Assembly (NCBI RefSeq): GCF_042682745.1
Contig: NZ_JBHUIO010000008.1
Location: forward strand, 270,977 to 334,976
Direction of reading: 5' to 3'
DNA length: 64,000 nucleotides
DNA from: Tumebacillus_A lipolyticus
GTDB taxonomy: Bacteria > Bacillota > Bacilli > Tumebacillales > Tumebacillaceae
A model generated the notes under the pieces. It saw nothing but the letters and a program-made list of their open reading frames with translations, was not told the DNA's origin and did not search any database. The position numbers were made by a program, and so were the translations under genes. Position 1 is the first letter of the stretch; every line of letters starts with the position of its first letter. Positions 36,321 through 45,174 of this stretch are shown piece after piece.

Positions 36321-38195
36321 TTATATATCGGCTTGCGCGTTATCCAGAGATTGAATATTCGACTTTATACGATTCATTTCGTCGTATGCCGCCTGCATTC
36401 CTTCTGTATCGCCTCGATTTCCACAATCGATCATCTGCCGCTCATAACGTTTCATTTCCACTTGCAAGTGATACACCTTGATGCGATGGACATATTCGCG
36501 AACCAGCGCATTCACCCGATCGGGTCTCAGATCTAACAGATCAGCTTCCATCATGAGAGCGGTCGCCAACTGCAAGAGTTCGCGATCCTCGATCCCGCTG
36601 ATAAACAGGGAAGGATCTGCTTGCTGGTGCTCTGCGTAAAAGGCGTAAAGATGTGCGGCCAACGCACCGTGCTCATCCACAGAAAATTCATCCGCCAACT
36701 CGTATTGAACTTGTCTTGCTACCCCTTCTTGGATTAACATATAAGTAAGGAGTTTCCGCTCTGCGTTGATGTGAGCTGGCAACAGCTTTCCTGTGCGCAC
36801 AAAGCTCACTTCTGCCGCATTAGTTCTATTAGTATTCCACTTCCTGTCAGGTTTATCCCCAGCAGGAGGGCTTTTCTTGGCGAGCGCAAGTTCCTGTTCC
36901 ATCGTCTCTTTGGGGTAGCCGAACTCTTCGCTCAGCTCGCGAAGCAGTGTCTCCAGCTCAATCGGGCTCGTGACGTGAACGAGCAATTTGTGAATCACTT
37001 CTTTGATGTAGTCCTCCTTGCCAGTCTGTGTGCCAAGGTTGAACTCCTTGCGAAGCGAATGCACGCGAAACGCTGTCATCGAACTTGAGTTGTCAAGAAC
37101 GACGCGAACGAACGCATCCTTACCATATTTCCGCAGAAACTCATCCGGGTCCAATCCATCAGGGATGGTCGCGACCCGCGCTTTGACAGATGCGCCGATC
37201 TCTCTGATGACCTCAGATGATCGCAAGGCTGCCTTCTGACCGGCCGCATCGCCGTCATACATCATGACGATCTCTTGGACGTTGCGTTGCAACAGTCGAA
37301 CTTGCTCAGAGGTCAAGGCCGTCCCCAGTGCGGCAACCGTGTTGGAAATGCCGTGCTGATACGCCATGATCACATCCATATAGCCTTCCAGCAGGATGAC
37401 TCTCTCCTCTTGCCGCATCATCGGTCTTGCTCGATGCAAGTTGTAGAGGTTGCGCCCTTTCGAAAACAGTGGCGTCTCCGGAGAGTTGAGGTATTTCGGC
37501 TCCCCTTTACTGAGGATTCGACCGCCAAATCCGATCACCTGGCCCTGACCGTCGTGAATGGGAAACATCACACGATGGCGGAACTTGTCGTAGCATCTGC
37601 CTTTATATTTCTCGCTTTGCGACAATAACCCTGCTTCGACGAGCAAATCTTCGGCAAATCCACGTTTCTTGAGGAAGCGCGCAAGCACATCCCAAGCGTC
37701 GGGCGCGTAGCCAAGCTGAAAGGTCTCGATCATCGTCTTGGTGATTCCGCGCGATTCGAGATACGCGATTCCTGGCAACCCCGCTTCTGTGTTCATCAGG
37801 ATATGGTGATAGAATTTCGCTGCGAGGTCATGCGCGCGAAACATCTCTTTGCGCCGCTTGTATTCGGGCGAGTCCACCTCTTCCAACTCTTCGACAGGCA
37901 GCGCGATGTTCGCACGTCGGGCCAACTGTTCCACCGCTTCGAAAAATGTGACCCCTTCCTTATCCATCACAAAGGAAAAGAGATTGCCGCTCGCCCCGCA
38001 TCCAAAGCAATGATAGAGCTGTTTATCCTGGGATACGGAAAACGATGGCGATTTTTCATTGTGGAAGGGACAGCACCCCATATAACCGCGACCGCTCTTC
38101 TTCAGAGGTACGTATTCACCGATCACATCGACAATATCAAACTGTTGTCGAACCTGTTCGATGATCTCCTCCGGCAGACGCTTCTTCACATGCAT
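36321..38195 (-). CDS. dnaG: DNA primase DnaG
   Basis: 624 residues from the ATG at 38195 (an adjacent GTG or a GTG two codons later are possible; GAGGGTG overlaps the start). The CHC2 zinc finger is at residues about 41-66 (CCPFHNEKSPSF, then YHCFGCGASGN). TOPRIM motifs are VILLEGYMDVI and MMYDGDAAGQKAAL. A C-terminal helicase-binding helical domain completes it. It makes RNA primers at the replication fork. First gene of the dnaG-sigA operon. Confidence 0.96.
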   Translation of the reverse strand: MHVKKRLPEEIIEQVRQQFDIVDVIGEYVPLKKSGRGYMGCCPFHNEKSPSFSVSQDKQLYHCFGCGASGNLFSFVMDKEGVTFFEAVEQLARRANIALPVEELEEVDSPEYKRRKEMFRAHDLAAKFYHHILMNTEAGLPGIAYLESRGITKTMIETFQLGYAPDAWDVLARFLKKRGFAEDLLVEAGLLSQSEKYKGRCYDKFRHRVMFPIHDGQGQVIGFGGRILSKGEPKYLNSPETPLFSKGRNLYNLHRARPMMRQEERVILLEGYMDVIMAYQHGISNTVAALGTALTSEQVRLLQRNVQEIVMMYDGDAAGQKAALRSSEVIREIGASVKARVATIPDGLDPDEFLRKYGKDAFVRVVLDNSSSMTAFRVHSLRKEFNLGTQTGKEDYIKEVIHKLLVHVTSPIELETLLRELSEEFGYPKETMEQELALAKKSPPAGDKPDRKWNTNRTNAAEVSFVRTGKLLPAHINAERKLLTYMLIQEGVARQVQYELADEFSVDEHGALAAHLYAFYAEHQQADPSLFISGIEDRELLQLATALMMEADLLDLRPDRVNALVREYVHRIKVYHLQVEMKRYERQMIDCGNRGDTEGMQAAYDEMNRIKSNIQSLDNAQADI

Positions 38196-38582
38196 CACCC
38201 TCGACTGACTATGAGTACGTTAGATATTCGCCAACATTCTACAATATCCTTCTGTACCCATTTCACAAAATCGGAACGCGCAAAATGGTGTTTCGAGAGA
38301 CATTTATTCTACTTATGCAGAGTGATCTCCTTCTGCGGAGCGAAAACGATTAGACAAATTTCGACACCACAAGCAGATCACCGCCTGCTCATCCGTGCTC
38401 TCATTCTCCAAAGTACGTCCCTAGTATAGACTCCCACCTGCAAAAATATTCCGGTCTAAAACCCATCCGAATTGATTTGTCAAGAGCGAAAATGATATTT
38501 CTTACATATGTACGCTTCTTTTGCCAAAAAATCCTTCCAAATTACACAGGTTGATCGGCAAGACACAAAAAATTCACAAAAT
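38196..38582. other. Intergenic region upstream of dnaG
   Basis: About 390 bases between dnaG and the terminator of the PPDK-like gene. It should hold the dnaG-sigA promoters. A TTGACA on the minus strand near 38475-38480 and TATACT near 38423-38428 are visible but are not correctly spaced with each other. No gene is supported. Confidence 0.4.
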
Positions 38583-38613
38583 GAAAGGACCCCTTCGCAC
38601 TGAAGAAGGGGTC
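38583..38613 (-). terminator. Terminator of the ppsR operon
   Basis: Stem GACCCCTTC / GAAGGGGTC with a short loop, then TCCTTTCATTTTG on the minus strand, right after the stop of the PPDK-like gene. Confidence 0.7.
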
Positions 38614-38620
38614 TCTCTGT

Positions 38621-40057
38621 TCATCTCGCCGATCGCCAACTGCGAAATGTCTCAACCTCTACGGGGAGCTCAGGCGCAACCAACGGCAACCTGCCGGCGA
38701 ACACACGCCCGGTCGTTCCATCGAGCGTGAGCCACTCGCCTTCGCGAAACGTGCGACCTGCGATCTCGATCTGCCGGGAGAGCAGGTCGATCGCCAGGTT
38801 TGCACAGCCGACGATGCACGGCTTGCCGAGCGGTCGGGCTGTGACTGCCGCATGGGAAGTCATGCCGCCAAAAGCGGTGAGAATGCCGTTCGCATGCAGC
38901 ATCGCCTCATAATCGTTCGGGTCGGTCTCTCTCCTGATCAGCAGCACAGGATGACCACCAGCGCTTCTCTCGATCGCCCGCTCGCGATCCAAAGCGATCT
39001 CTCCACAGACCGCCCCTGGCACGACGGGCAGTCCGACAACCAGCGGAACTGCATCCACGTTTGGATCGAGCTCTGGCTGCAACAAGCTTTGCAGCGACTC
39101 CCATCCGACCCGCTGCAAGGCTGTCTGGCGGTCGATCACGCCCGCTTGGCACAGATCGACCGCGATCTTTACCGCGGCGAGCGCGGTGCGTTCCCCGACC
39201 CGCGACTGCAGAAGATAGAGCGTCCCCCGTTCGAAGGTGAACTCGATCTCCTGCATGTCCTTGTCGTGCTCCTCCAATCGGGTTGCCACTGCCGAAAGCT
39301 CTTCATAGACGTCTGGCAGCTGCTGTTGTAAGCAGGAGATGTCGGACGGCGTGCGCTTGCCTGCCACAACCGCCTCGCCCTGCGCGCGAAGCATCACCTC
39401 GCCGAACAGCTCTCGCTCGCCGCTGGCAGGATGGCGCGAAAAGACCACGCCGCTCCCCGAACGCTCTCCCCAGTTCCCGAACACCATCTCCTGCACGATG
39501 ACAGCTGTGCCCAGATCGTCTGGAATGCGGTTGACCTGACGATAGACCGCCGCCCGGCGGCCATTCCAAGAAGCGAAGACGGAAGATACCGCCTGGAGCA
39601 GTTGCTCGATCGGGTCATCGGGGATCTCTGGCGCGACCAATTCGCCATACGCCTCCTGAAAGCGGCTCTGGCAGTCGAGTGCGAACTCACAGTCGCCCGT
39701 TCGATCGGCAAGTCCTTGTACCACTTCGTCCTGCAGCCCGACGTTCAAAAGGGTATCCATCATCCCCGGCATCGACACCGGCGCACCCGAGCGGATCGCC
39801 AACAAGAGCGGTGCCTGCGGGTCACCAAGCCGCTTGCCCGTCCTCCGCTCCAGCTCGCAGAGCGCAGTCAGCAACCGCTCTTTCAAATCGGACGTCAGCG
39901 TCCGCCCCGCTTGAAAATAGTGCCGACAAGCTTCGGTGGTCAGAATGAACCCATCCGGCACTCGCAAGCCTGCCCGCTTCATCTCGATCAGCCTCGCTCC
40001 TTTGTTGCCGAGCGAGCGGCGCTCGACGTCCCCCTCGTGATCGAGAAATACGATCAC
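38621..40057 (-). CDS. Short PPDK-like protein: ATP-grasp plus phosphohistidine domain
   Basis: 478 residues starting at GTG. The N-terminal part is the pyruvate phosphate dikinase ATP-grasp domain (GNKGARLIEMKRAGLRVPDG, AIRSGAPVSMPGMMDTLLNV, DLGTAVIVQEMVFGN). The swivelling phosphohistidine domain follows, with GGMTSHAAVTARPLGKP and His402 as the phosphate carrier. Full PPDK has about 875 residues; the whole PEP/pyruvate TIM barrel is missing and the frame closes cleanly before a terminator. Start and the ppsR stop overlap by one base (TAGTG), so translation is coupled to the gene of the PPDK-regulating kinase. It could phosphorylate another acceptor, act with a separate barrel, or be a decayed PPDK. 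Confidence 0.8.
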   Translation of the reverse strand: MIVFLDHEGDVERRSLGNKGARLIEMKRAGLRVPDGFILTTEACRHYFQAGRTLTSDLKERLLTALCELERRTGKRLGDPQAPLLLAIRSGAPVSMPGMMDTLLNVGLQDEVVQGLADRTGDCEFALDCQSRFQEAYGELVAPEIPDDPIEQLLQAVSSVFASWNGRRAAVYRQVNRIPDDLGTAVIVQEMVFGNWGERSGSGVVFSRHPASGERELFGEVMLRAQGEAVVAGKRTPSDISCLQQQLPDVYEELSAVATRLEEHDKDMQEIEFTFERGTLYLLQSRVGERTALAAVKIAVDLCQAGVIDRQTALQRVGWESLQSLLQPELDPNVDAVPLVVGLPVVPGAVCGEIALDRERAIERSAGGHPVLLIRRETDPNDYEAMLHANGILTAFGGMTSHAAVTARPLGKPCIVGCANLAIDLLSRQIEIAGRTFREGEWLTLDGTTGRVFAGRLPLVAPELPVEVETFRSWRSAR

Positions 40058-40866
40058 TATCTGCGGCCGCCGCGCTTGATCTGATCGAAGATGATGCTCG
40101 TCGTCTCCTCGACCGCCTTGTTCGACACGTCGATCACCGGACAGCCGATCTTTTTCATGATGCGCTCCGCATATTCGAGCTCCGCCTTGATGCGCTCAAA
40201 GGCGGCATAGTTCGCCTCCTCGCGCAGCCCCAGCGCCTTCAAGCGCTCCGTGCGGATCAGATTGAGCTCTGCGACGGAGATCGTCAGCCCGATCACCCGG
40301 TGTGGCGGCACTTCGAACAGCTCCTCCGGCGGTTCCACCTCCGGCACGAGCGGCACGTTCGCCGCTTTCAACCGCTTGTGCGCCAAGAACATCGACAGCG
40401 GGGTTTTGGAAGTTCGCGAAACCCCGATCAAGATCACATCGGCGCGCAACAAGCCGCGCGGGTCCTTCCCGTCATCATATTTGACCGCAAACTCGATCGC
40501 TTCCACCCGCCGAAAATATTCATCATCCAATTTGTGCACCAAGCCAGGGCGGTTTTTCGGTTCCGCCTGAAAGGTCGATTCGAACGCCGACAGCATCGGG
40601 CCCATGATGTCCACCGCCGTGACACCGTTTGCTGCCGCCTCGCGCACCAGCCCCTCCTTGAGCTCGGGGATGACCAGCGTATAGGCGATCAGCGCACCGA
40701 CCTCTTTCGCCGCCTGCACCGTCTCCCGAATCGGTTCCATATCATCCACATAGGAAATTCGTCTGATCTCCGCACGGCTGCCGTTAAACTGGCTGGCGGC
40801 CGCACGAACCACAAACTCAGCCGTTTCGCCTACAGAGTCAGAAATCACATATACGATCGGCGTCAT
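40057..40866 (-). CDS. ppsR: PPDK regulatory protein (kinase/pyrophosphorylase) PpsR/YqfL
   Basis: 269 residues, DUF299 family. It begins IVYVISDSVGETAEFVVRAA, the conserved family start, and has the P-loop-like GVSRTSKTPLS at about residues 148-158 and GLTISVAELNLIRTER. These proteins reversibly phosphorylate a Thr next to the catalytic His of PPDK using ADP. The gene is 11 bases downstream of ccpN and overlaps the PPDK-like gene. In Bacillus, ccpN-yqfL is the same pair. Confidence 0.93.
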   Translation of the reverse strand: MTPIVYVISDSVGETAEFVVRAAASQFNGSRAEIRRISYVDDMEPIRETVQAAKEVGALIAYTLVIPELKEGLVREAAANGVTAVDIMGPMLSAFESTFQAEPKNRPGLVHKLDDEYFRRVEAIEFAVKYDDGKDPRGLLRADVILIGVSRTSKTPLSMFLAHKRLKAANVPLVPEVEPPEELFEVPPHRVIGLTISVAELNLIRTERLKALGLREEANYAAFERIKAELEYAERIMKKIGCPVIDVSNKAVEETTSIIFDQIKRGGRR

Positions 40867-40877
40867 CCGCTTCCCTC

Positions 40878-41528
40878 CTACACATCTTTGATCTCACCAA
40901 GCTCGACGAAGATCTTGGCGATCGTCGTCTTGGTAAACCGCCCGACCACTTCGAGGTTCTTGCCCGACTCATCGAGCGGGCGCACGACGGGGACCGAGTC
41001 GATCGCATAATCGATCAAGCGCTTCGCCGCCTCGTACACGCTGTCATCTGGTGACAGGGTGACGATGTTCGGCATCCGCGTCATCGTCAGCGATACTGGC
41101 ACTTTGTGCGTATCTTGGTTGCCGATCGCTACCTTCAATAAATCTTTGCGCGAGATCACGCCGGACAGAATGCCGCCTTCCTTCACGACGAAGATGCTGC
41201 CCACATCCTCCATGAACATCGTGACGATCGCATCGTACACCGAAGCGTCATCGTTGATCACGACGGGCACCGATTTATACTGCTTGACTTTCAGCTTGCG
41301 CAGTTGCTCTCCAAAAATCTGCCCAGATTTTTTCCCAGCATAAAAATAGCCTACACGAGGTCTTGCTTCTAAAAAGCCGGCCATCGTCAAAATCGCAAGG
41401 TCAGGTCGCAAGGTAGCTCTGGTCAGCCCGAGTTTATCTGCGATGTGCTCTCCGGTGATCGGACCCTCTTCCCTTACGATTTCGAGGATTTGTCCTTGGC
41501 GTTTGGTCAGTTCGATGGTATCCACCAC
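40878..41528 (-). CDS. ccpN: Catabolite repressor CcpN (YqzB)
   Basis: 216 residues, the family length. A winged helix-turn-helix at residues 5-60 (ELTKRQGQILEIVREEGPIT, then GEHIADKLGLTRATLRPDL) is followed by two CBS domains (SVPVVINDDASVYDAIVTMF and SLTMTRMPNIVTLSPDDSVY). CcpN represses gluconeogenic genes (gapB, pckA) in the presence of glycolytic carbon and senses ATP/ADP through the CBS pair. Its likely target pckA is at the left end of this window. Confidence 0.93.
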   Translation of the reverse strand: MVDTIELTKRQGQILEIVREEGPITGEHIADKLGLTRATLRPDLAILTMAGFLEARPRVGYFYAGKKSGQIFGEQLRKLKVKQYKSVPVVINDDASVYDAIVTMFMEDVGSIFVVKEGGILSGVISRKDLLKVAIGNQDTHKVPVSLTMTRMPNIVTLSPDDSVYEAAKRLIDYAIDSVPVVRPLDESGKNLEVVGRFTKTTIAKIFVELGEIKDV

Positions 41529-41781
41529 CTTTTTTATCGCTCGAATGAAAATGTGACATACAATATCCTGAATTAGCCCATATAGTATATATTATTAGTA
41601 TACCATCGCCGTGTCACCTGCTCAAACAGTGTCTTTTATTTTTTGCCACGTTTCAAGCAGCCACGAGGAATTAGATTATAAATATCATCCTTTGGAATAG
41701 CTTGTGGCTCGTTATGGTCGCGGCTTTGTTAGCAACTGTGTTGCGATGACAGCATATGCAAAAAGCCTGGCTGGTGAAAGC
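41529..41781. other. Intergenic region upstream of ccpN
   Basis: AT-rich stretch of about 250 bases (343 to the next gene) holding the ccpN promoter. No gene or structured element is evident besides the terminators that follow. Confidence 0.4.
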
Positions 41782-41811
41782 AAAAAAGACCCCGCTTGTT
41801 GAAAGGGATCT
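41782..41811 (-). terminator. Terminator of the secreted-protein gene
   Basis: Minus-strand stem AGATCCC / GGGGTCT (one G-T pair), 11-base loop, then six T. A second, weaker hairpin (CTAAAACA / TGTTTTAG) lies between it and the stop codon. Confidence 0.75.
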
Positions 41812-41871
41812 CTTTGCTAAAAAGAGTGGAGTCACTAAAACATGCCAAGTTTTTGTGACATGCTAAGTGTT

Positions 41872-42315
41872 TTAGAAAATATCCAACCAACCACTTGCCG
41901 ATACACCACCAACCAGAGTTGCCTTTACTCGATAGACACCCTCAGGGACGACACCGAAGGAGCCTGAGAAATATCCTGTCCCAGAAACGGTTGAAGCTGT
42001 GTAAGTGTTGTAGGGGTAACTTGTATTTTCAAGTTGATACTGGACAGAGGGCGCCAAAGTATCCCCAAGTGAAGGGGACTGATGCCCATCGAAGTTTACT
42101 TTTCTGGTGTAATCGATCAAGAGACTTTGAGAACCGTTGAAGTAGAGATAGGCAAAAGTTTTGGTCGAATACGGAGAGCTATAGGTATCTGGTGAAACTG
42201 ATGCAATCTCCATATGATTCCCCTCTGTTACGGTGTTGACTGGCGCAGCGCTACTGATTGGAGCGAACATCCCCATCACTACAAGTGTTGTTGCGACTAC
42301 CACGAGTTTTTTCAT
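41872..42315 (-). CDS. Small secreted protein, unknown
   Basis: 147 residues; ATG eight bases after GGAGGGA. Signal peptide of about 23 residues (KKLVVVATTLVVMGMFAP, cleavage after SSA). The mature part is rich in Ser, Thr, Tyr and Gly with predicted beta strands (FAYLYFNGSQSLLIDYTRK; TASTVSGTGYFSGSFGVVP), no cysteines and no recognised family. The composition suggests a beta-sandwich surface or matrix protein. Monocistronic with its own terminator. Confidence 0.75.
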   Translation of the reverse strand: MKKLVVVATTLVVMGMFAPISSAAPVNTVTEGNHMEIASVSPDTYSSPYSTKTFAYLYFNGSQSLLIDYTRKVNFDGHQSPSLGDTLAPSVQYQLENTSYPYNTYTASTVSGTGYFSGSFGVVPEGVYRVKATLVGGVSASGWLDIF

Positions 42316-42654
42316 GTTTATCCCTCCGTTTTTATTATCTGAATATTTTCAATTCTATAGATATACAATATCAAATTAATAATTTTGATGATTCCTTCCT
42401 CTCGAACAATAATTATCAACTAACTGGTTATCGGATGAGAATACTCGGCTAGAGCGATAAAGATATTCATTTAGGAATATGCAGTGTAATAGAACTCGCG
42501 ATGCAATACTTTTTTAATCGCTAGGATGGCATCATCTGGATATAAATGTCACAAAATCAGCTAAACTTTGGAGGATGTTTGCAAAAAAAGTTTATTTTCC
42601 CCTCCTCTGGCGCATACCAAATGAAACGCAAGGATATGAGGGGGCACCGATAGC
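42316..42654. other. Divergent intergenic region
   Basis: About 340 AT-rich bases between the secreted-protein gene and the EamA gene. It must hold promoters for both directions; no gene, repeat or riboswitch-like structure was found. Confidence 0.4.
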
Positions 42655-43074
42655 ATGTCATGGTTGATCTATGGACTACTTTCCGCACTTTTCGCTTCTT
42701 TTGTCGCCATCCTCGGGAAGATTGGCATCCAGAACGTCGACTCCAACGTGGCGACCGCTGTGCGCGCTGTGGTCATGGCGGTCGCCACACTGCTGTTCAT
42801 CACCTTCAACGGCACGATCGGACACATTCGGGAGATCAGCATGCGGCCGCTTTTGTTCATCATTCTCTCCGGCCTCGCCGGAGCCGCCTCGTGGATGTTT
42901 TACTTTGGCGCTCTGCAACAGGCGTCCGCGTCAAAAGTAGCACCGATCGACCGCCTGAGCATCGTCTTCACCCTCGTGCTCGCCGCGCTTTTCTTAAAGG
43001 AAAAAGTGAATCTGGGCATGGTGGCCGGGTGTGCTCTGATCGTGATCGGTTCAGTTCTGATCGTCAAGGCATAG
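42655..43074 (+). CDS. EamA/DMT-family small membrane protein
   Basis: 139 residues; ATG after GAGGGGG. It is a single five-helix EamA unit (WLIYGLLSALFASFVAILGK at the start; VLAALFLKEKVNLGMVAGCA near the end, with the family's FLKEK turn), half the size of the usual 10-helix drug/metabolite transporters, so it would have to work as a dimer. Substrate unknown. 92 bases upstream of lgt on the same strand. Confidence 0.85.
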   Translation: MSWLIYGLLSALFASFVAILGKIGIQNVDSNVATAVRAVVMAVATLLFITFNGTIGHIREISMRPLLFIILSGLAGAASWMFYFGALQQASASKVAPIDRLSIVFTLVLAALFLKEKVNLGMVAGCALIVIGSVLIVKA

Positions 43075-43166
43075 TGTGACCTGAATCACCTTCCTTTCTG
43101 CTTCGCGGTCGGCTACAATTATTTTGAAGTCGTCCGCTTTCTGAGCGAATTTGGGAGGTATGCTTC

Positions 43167-43973
43167 GTGCATCAAATACTCTTTTACATCGGGGATTTCC
43201 CCATTCGATCCTACGGAACGGTCGTCGCGATCTCCATCCTGCTGGCGATCGGCATGGCCAGCTACATGGCGAAGCAGGAAGGTAAATATGCGGAGCACAT
43301 CTCGGGGATGGCGATCTGGGCGATCGTCGGCTCGTTGATCGGGGCACGCCTCTGGCAAGTGCTTTTCTTCGAGTGGGGCTATTACTCGCAAAATCTCGGC
43401 GATATTTTTGCCATCTGGAATGGCGGCATGTCGATCCAAGGCGGGCTCGTTGGCGGCTTTATCGGCGGTGGCCTGTACACATGGCGCAACAAGATCCTCT
43501 TTTGGGAGTTTGCCGACATCGTGGCACCTGGCATCATCTTAGGACAAGCGATCGGGCGGATCGCCTGCTTGCTCAACGGCGATGCGTTCGGCTCGCCGAC
43601 CGGCAGCTCGTTCGGACTCGTCTACCCGGAAGGCACCTTCGCATATGCCACCTACGGCTCACAACCGCTCTGGCCAGCTGAAGTCTGGGAAGGGCAATGG
43701 GATCTGATCGTGTTGGCGCTCCTGTTCCTGATCAAGATGCGCCGCGTGCCGACCGGCTATCTGTTCCTCGCCTATAACATTCTCTATTCGATCGGGCGCT
43801 TCGCTCTGGAGTTCTTGCGCGGGGATTCGGATCGCATGGTCGGGCTGACCGCAGCGCAGTGGACGAGCTTGACGGTGATCGTGCTCGCCATCGGGTTTAT
43901 GATCTATCTCCACTATCGTCCAGCCAAGACCAGCCCCGCAAACAAAGCGGAAGAAGCGGTTCCCACCTCTTAA
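43167..43973 (+). CDS. lgt: Prolipoprotein diacylglyceryl transferase Lgt
   Basis: 268 residues starting at GTG after GGGAGGTATGC. Seven membrane helices. The Lgt signature GRIACLLNGDAFG is near residue 130, with SYGTVVAIS early and the essential His/Arg regions FALEFLRGDSDR later. It attaches diacylglycerol from phosphatidylglycerol to the lipobox Cys of prolipoproteins. In Bacillus lgt lies in another neighbourhood (hprK-lgt); here it is inserted between ccpN and recO. Confidence 0.94.
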   Translation: MHQILFYIGDFPIRSYGTVVAISILLAIGMASYMAKQEGKYAEHISGMAIWAIVGSLIGARLWQVLFFEWGYYSQNLGDIFAIWNGGMSIQGGLVGGFIGGGLYTWRNKILFWEFADIVAPGIILGQAIGRIACLLNGDAFGSPTGSSFGLVYPEGTFAYATYGSQPLWPAEVWEGQWDLIVLALLFLIKMRRVPTGYLFLAYNILYSIGRFALEFLRGDSDRMVGLTAAQWTSLTVIVLAIGFMIYLHYRPAKTSPANKAEEAVPTS

Positions 43974-43976
43974 AAC

Positions 43977-44013
43977 AAAAGTGGCATCCCAATCTGGGAT
44001 GTCACTTTTCATT
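43977..44013. terminator. Bidirectional terminator between lgt and the repeat-protein gene
   Basis: Stem AAAAGTGGCATCCC / GGGATGTCACTTTT (one mismatch) with a short loop; T on both sides serves the two converging genes. Confidence 0.85.
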
Positions 44014-44029
44014 TGTTCTTTTCATTTGC

Positions 44030-44911
44030 TTATGTCTCTTCCTCCTCGATGTTTTGCATATAGGCTGGCACCTGCTCATAAGGGATCACTTCCGCGCGGA
44101 GAACCTCTTCGACCATCGCGTCGACACTCTCCTGTTGTGCGTTTGTGGACGGTGGCTGGTAGGTCGAAGTCGATGGGGGAGTGTACTGTGCGCTTGGCCA
44201 AGGGATTGAGTTCTGCGCGGAGTAAGTGTTTTGCATGGGGTTTGCAGTTTCTTCGGGGACTGAGTTTTGCACAGGGTCTGTGTTTTGGTCGGGGACGGTA
44301 GCCTGCATGGGAGTCGTGTTCTGTATCGGAGCTGTGTTCTGCGTAGGAGCTGTGCTTTGCAAGGGGATTGTGCTATGCGCAGGAACTGTGCTTTGCATTG
44401 GGACTGTGCTTTGCATTGGGACTGTGCTTTGCATTGGGACTGTGCTTTGCATTGGGACTGTGCTTTGCAAAGGGGCTGTGCTTTGCATTGGGGCTGTGCT
44501 TTGCATTGGGGCTGTGCTTTGCATTGGCGCTGTGCTTTGCATTGGCGCTGTGCTTTGCATTGGGGCTGTGCTTTGCATTGGCGCTGTGCTTTGCATTGGG
44601 GCTGTGCCCTGCATTGGCGCTGTGCTTTGCATTGGCGCTGTGCTTTGCATTGGCGCTGTGCTTTGCATTGGGGCTGTGCCCTGCATCGAGTCTGTGTTTT
44701 GCATCGGATCAGCACTCAGCGTCTGATCTCCGTTCAATGACTGCTCGATCTCTTGCCTACTCACACTCTCTTCCTCTGCCGCCTGCAGCGCCTGAAGAGT
44801 CTCTCGAAACAACTCCGGTATCTGCTCCGCATTAACTTGAGACGTGATCGTTTTCATCAACTCCGCTTTCGACCGCATATTCAGTTTCAGTCCAAAACGT
44901 CTGCGTTGCAT
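44030..44911 (-). CDS. Hexapeptide-repeat (MQSTAP) protein
   Basis: 293 residues from the ATG at 44911, preceded by AGAGGGGGTG; a longer open frame to 45103 lacks a site. A basic N-terminus (QRRRFGLKLNMRSKAELMKT) and a short helical part (PELFRETLQALQAAEEESVS) lead to about 25 tandem hexapeptides of the form MQSTAP/MQSTVP (residues about 70-225, DNA 44240-44705, 18-base period). The repeats decay towards the C-terminus (IQNTTP, DQNTDP). The tail is acidic (EEVLRAEVIPYEQVPAYMQN). The repeat region should be disordered and non-charged. No family recognised; the copy number is likely to vary between strains. Confidence 0.75.
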   Translation of the reverse strand: MQRRRFGLKLNMRSKAELMKTITSQVNAEQIPELFRETLQALQAAEEESVSRQEIEQSLNGDQTLSADPMQNTDSMQGTAPMQSTAPMQSTAPMQSTAPMQGTAPMQSTAPMQSTAPMQSTAPMQSTAPMQSTAPMQSTAPMQSTAPLQSTVPMQSTVPMQSTVPMQSTVPMQSTVPAHSTIPLQSTAPTQNTAPIQNTTPMQATVPDQNTDPVQNSVPEETANPMQNTYSAQNSIPWPSAQYTPPSTSTYQPPSTNAQQESVDAMVEEVLRAEVIPYEQVPAYMQNIEEEET

Positions 44912-45174
44912 CTCGAACACCCCCTCTTTCGTTAGTACTACAAATATGCAAACGCCCGAGCGTCTGGAAGGTACAAACACACAAAAAGGGGTACAAACTT
45001 CCCAGAGAGGCACCGCCCGCTCAACACAGTTCGACTTCGACCGAAGCGCTCGGCCATCGTGCTCTCTGCACTCTGCACTCTGCTCTCTCGTCCTCCACCA
45101 CACAAATCAACAAGGCAGATCCTGACATCTGAAACGTCAGAACCTGCCTTGTTCGCTTTCGCCTATTCCTACAC

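Noticed and set aside
44226..44835. Three long plus-strand open frames opposite the hexapeptide-repeat gene
   Set aside because: An 18-base repeat without stops keeps all frames open; only the minus-strand frame has a good start, a non-repetitive head and tail, and a terminator.
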